Assembly: GCA_026710865.1 (NCBI GenBank)
Contig: JAPOQG010000026.1
Coordinates: forward strand, 1-41,279
DNA: 41,279 nt
Source of the DNA: Acidimicrobiaceae bacterium
GTDB lineage: Bacteria; Actinomycetota; Acidimicrobiia; Acidimicrobiales; Aldehydirespiratoraceae
Direction of reading: 5' to 3'
Positions 39,184 to 41,279 of the stretch are shown piece by piece (positions within the stretch are counted from its first letter, which is position 1; each line of letters begins with the position of its first letter). Made by a program: the position numbers and the translations under genes. The notes under the pieces are model-generated. The model worked only from the letters and a program-made list of their open reading frames with translations, searched no databases and was not told the DNA's origin.

Positions 39184-41279
39184 ATGAAGCTCTCACGGTG
39201 CTGCTCGATCGACCTCGAGGTCTCCCCGTCCACCGATGAGATTCACGCCCTCGCGGGCGTGCGCTACGACACGGAAGCGACCTACCACGCTTCGCAGGCC
39301 GGGCCGAGGCTGCGAACACACCTGCTGGCCCTCGACACCCTGGCAGAGGGCGCCGACTTCCTGATCGGGCACAATCTGATCAACTTCGACCTGCCGTATC
39401 TGCGCGCCGCCCAACCCGGCCTGCGTCTGCTCGAACTACCCGTCATCGACACGTTGTGGCTGAACCCCCTCGCGTTCCCCCGATTCCCCTACCACCGCCT
39501 GGTCAAGCACTACCGGCAAGGGGATCTCAAGCGCCACACCCGCAACGATCCCGAACTGGACGCCCGCCTCGCCCTACTGGCGTTTCAGAACCAGCAGGAG
39601 GCGCTGCTCGACGCAGAGCCCAGTCTGCTGGCCGCATGGCACTGGCTGTGCGCCGGTCCGGACGAACCGGGATTCAACCTCTTCTTCGAAGCCCTGCGCC
39701 GCTCGCCGAGACCCTCGGAGGCGGAGGGGCGCAATGCCGTCGAGGAACGGCTTGAAGACGTTGCCTGCGTCACGCACGCACGTCGAGTCATCGGGTCCGG
39801 CACTGGGCGCGGCTGGCCGCTGGCTTACGCCCTGGCATGGCTGTCGGTGTGTGGCGACAACTCGGTGATGCCGCCGTGGGTCCGTCACCAGTTCCCGGAG
39901 GCCGGGAAGCTGGTCCGGCTCCTGCGCGACACCGCCTGCACCGATCCGGCTTGTCGTTGGTGCCGGCAACGCCACGATGCCCGCGGCGAACTCAAGCGCT
40001 TCTTCAACTTCGATGGCTACCGGCGTGAGCCCGCCGACGAGCACGGACATCCGCTGCAACAGGCCATCGTCGAGGCCGCGATGGCCGGTGAGCATGGGCT
40101 TGGCATCCTGCCCACCAGCACGGGCAAGTCGATCTGCTACCAGGTGCCCGCATTGTCTCGGTACGACAAGACGGGAGCACTCACCGTGGTGATCTCACCG
40201 CTGGTTGCGCTCATGGCCGATCAGGTCGCCGGGCTCGAGGACAAGGGGATCACGTCTTGTGTGGCGATCAGCGGCATGCTCTCGATGCCCGAGCGCGCCA
40301 AGGCCCTCGAACGGATCAGGCTCGGCGACGCCGCCATCGTGCTGTGCTCCCCGGAGCAGCTGCGCAGCGTGTCGCTGCTCCGTGCGCTCGACCAGCGCGA
40401 GATCGGCGCCTGGGTGCTCGACGAGGCCCATTGCCTCTCGAAGTGGGGCCATGACTTCCGGCCCGACTACCGGTATGTGGGACGCTTCATCCGCGAGAGG
40501 GCCCAGGACGGCGCGACACCGCCCGTCCTTTGCCTCACCGCCACCGCGAAGCCGGATGTCAAGTCCGAGATCGTCGAATACTTCCGCGAGCGGCTCGGTG
40601 TCGAGTTGCGGGTGTTCGACGGCGGCAGCAAGCGGACGAACCTCGAGTTCGAGGTGGTGCCGACGACCGAGGCAACCAAGCTCCAGGCCGTCCATCTGCT
40701 CTTGGAGCAGCACCTCTCATCCGAAGAGGAGGGTGGGGCGATCGTCTACTGCGCGACGAGGCGCCGCACGGAGGTGGTGGCGGGCTTCCTGGCTGAGAAG
40801 GGCCTGAGCGCTGACCGCTTCCACGCCGGCCTCCAGCCGGAGGAGAAGAAGAACATCCAGCGGATGTTCATCGTCGGCGAGTTGCGGGTGATCGCCGCCA
40901 CCAACGCCTTCGGGATGGGAATCGACAAGCCTGACGTGCGGCTCGTGGTCCATGCCGACATTCCGTCGTCGCTGGAGAACTACCTGCAGGAGGCCGGACG
41001 CGCCGGGCGGGACCAGCAGAGCGCTCACTGCGTGCTGCTCTACACCAAGGATGACATCGACCGCCAGTTCACGATGTCGGCGCGCTCGCGACTGACCCGC
41101 CGGGAGATCCACAGCGTGCTGCGGGCACTGCGCCGTCTCCGCAGGCGCAACAAGGGTGGCGGCGAGGAGCTCGCGGCCAGCGTCGGGGAGATCCTCGCCG
41201 AGGACGAGGAACATGAGTTCCGGCAGGACTCCACCACCGACGACACGCGCGCCCGCACCGCCGTGATGTGGCTCGAGGA
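39184..41279 (+). CDS. Exonuclease-RecQ helicase fusion protein (cut by window end)
   Basis: 698 residues are visible; the frame is open at the right edge. Residues 1-130 look like a DEDD-family 3'-5' exonuclease: Asp10/Glu12 in SIDLEVS, Asp69 in IGHNLINFDLPYL, and Asp126 in NDPELDARLALLAF, with Asn121 five residues before Asp126 in place of the usual His. A CCCH cluster (Cys252, Cys257, Cys260, His264) follows. The RecQ core has ILPTSTGKSICYQVPAL (Lys315), LDEAHCLSKWGHDFRPDY (Asp413-His416), CLTATA, NAFGMGIDKPDVRLVVH and YLQEAGRAGRD (602-610). ATG 39184 puts the exonuclease motif at the N-terminus. Codons use more A/T third positions than neighbours, hinting at transfer. It may serve repair, like WRN, or defence; neither is shown. 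Confidence 0.88.
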   Translation, partial: MKLSRCCSIDLEVSPSTDEIHALAGVRYDTEATYHASQAGPRLRTHLLALDTLAEGADFLIGHNLINFDLPYLRAAQPGLRLLELPVIDTLWLNPLAFPRFPYHRLVKHYRQGDLKRHTRNDPELDARLALLAFQNQQEALLDAEPSLLAAWHWLCAGPDEPGFNLFFEALRRSPRPSEAEGRNAVEERLEDVACVTHARRVIGSGTGRGWPLAYALAWLSVCGDNSVMPPWVRHQFPEAGKLVRLLRDTACTDPACRWCRQRHDARGELKRFFNFDGYRREPADEHGHPLQQAIVEAAMAGEHGLGILPTSTGKSICYQVPALSRYDKTGALTVVISPLVALMADQVAGLEDKGITSCVAISGMLSMPERAKALERIRLGDAAIVLCSPEQLRSVSLLRALDQREIGAWVLDEAHCLSKWGHDFRPDYRYVGRFIRERAQDGATPPVLCLTATAKPDVKSEIVEYFRERLGVELRVFDGGSKRTNLEFEVVPTTEATKLQAVHLLLEQHLSSEEEGGAIVYCATRRRTEVVAGFLAEKGLSADRFHAGLQPEEKKNIQRMFIVGELRVIAATNAFGMGIDKPDVRLVVHADIPSSLENYLQEAGRAGRDQQSAHCVLLYTKDDIDRQFTMSARSRLTRREIHSVLRALRRLRRRNKGGGEELAASVGEILAEDEEHEFRQDSTTDDTRARTAVMWLE

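Noticed and set aside
1-41279. tRNA, rRNA, CRISPR, insertion sequence or prophage features
   Set aside because: Scanning for tRNA-like arms, regularly spaced repeats, transposase or phage motifs gave nothing I could support.

Overview
The window is a gene-dense, very GC-rich bacterial chromosome segment that looks actinobacterial (Actinomycetota). The evidence is a DUF3040 membrane protein, a DivIVA/Wag31-type protein, SepF with YggT beside ftsZ, a Bpa/PafE-type proteasome activator, an actinobacterial DnaE1 with a complete PHP site, many GTG/TTG starts, and several TAnnnT boxes 6-8 nt before a start codon as in leaderless actinobacterial genes. An Acidimicrobiia-like lineage is my guess; it is not proven by the sequence. 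No rRNA, tRNA, CRISPR array, insertion sequence or phage gene was seen.

Layout. Positions 1-8250 hold a gene fragment, DNA polymerase IV (dinB), a DUF3040 protein, a minus-strand operon MoxR ATPase - DUF58 - transglutaminase (TgpA-like), a small unknown protein, an HNH nuclease and a lipoate-ligase-like protein. Positions 8370-23230 are the division and cell wall (dcw) cluster: mraZ, rsmH, ftsL, ftsI, murE, mraY, murD, ftsW, murG, murC, murB, ftsQ, ftsZ. From rsmH to ftsQ every start overlaps the previous stop. murF is missing from its usual place between murE and mraY. Positions 23270-27055 hold pgeF, yggS, sepF, yggT and a DivIVA-like protein with an expanded Ala/Glu repeat tail. Positions 27125-31220 hold a cysteine-poor DksA/TraR-like protein, lspA, an RluD-type pseudouridine synthase, a convergent Rrf2 regulator, a phosphodiesterase-superfamily enzyme and bpa. 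Positions 31353-39013 hold a small membrane protein, dnaE, an unknown protein, a nitroreductase preceded by a 68-bp tandem repeat, and a DUF35/thiolase pair. The right edge (39184-41279) carries an open-ended gene whose product joins a DEDD-type exonuclease domain, a CCCH cysteine cluster and a RecQ helicase core.

How the genes work together. The dcw block makes lipid II (MurE, MurD, MurC, MurB, MraY, MurG) and polymerises it at the septum (FtsW, FtsI, FtsL, FtsQ) around the FtsZ ring; SepF and DivIVA anchor the ring and direct polar growth. MurE carries the meso-diaminopimelate signature. The start of the cluster has a good promoter overlapped by a ladder of MraZ-box-like repeats, followed by an unusual 127-bp inverted-repeat structure between mraZ and rsmH.

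Most unusual items: the exonuclease-RecQ fusion, the triplicated translation start of the nitroreductase, the inverted repeat in the mraZ-rsmH gap, the absent murF, and stop codons that double as -10 boxes of the next gene.
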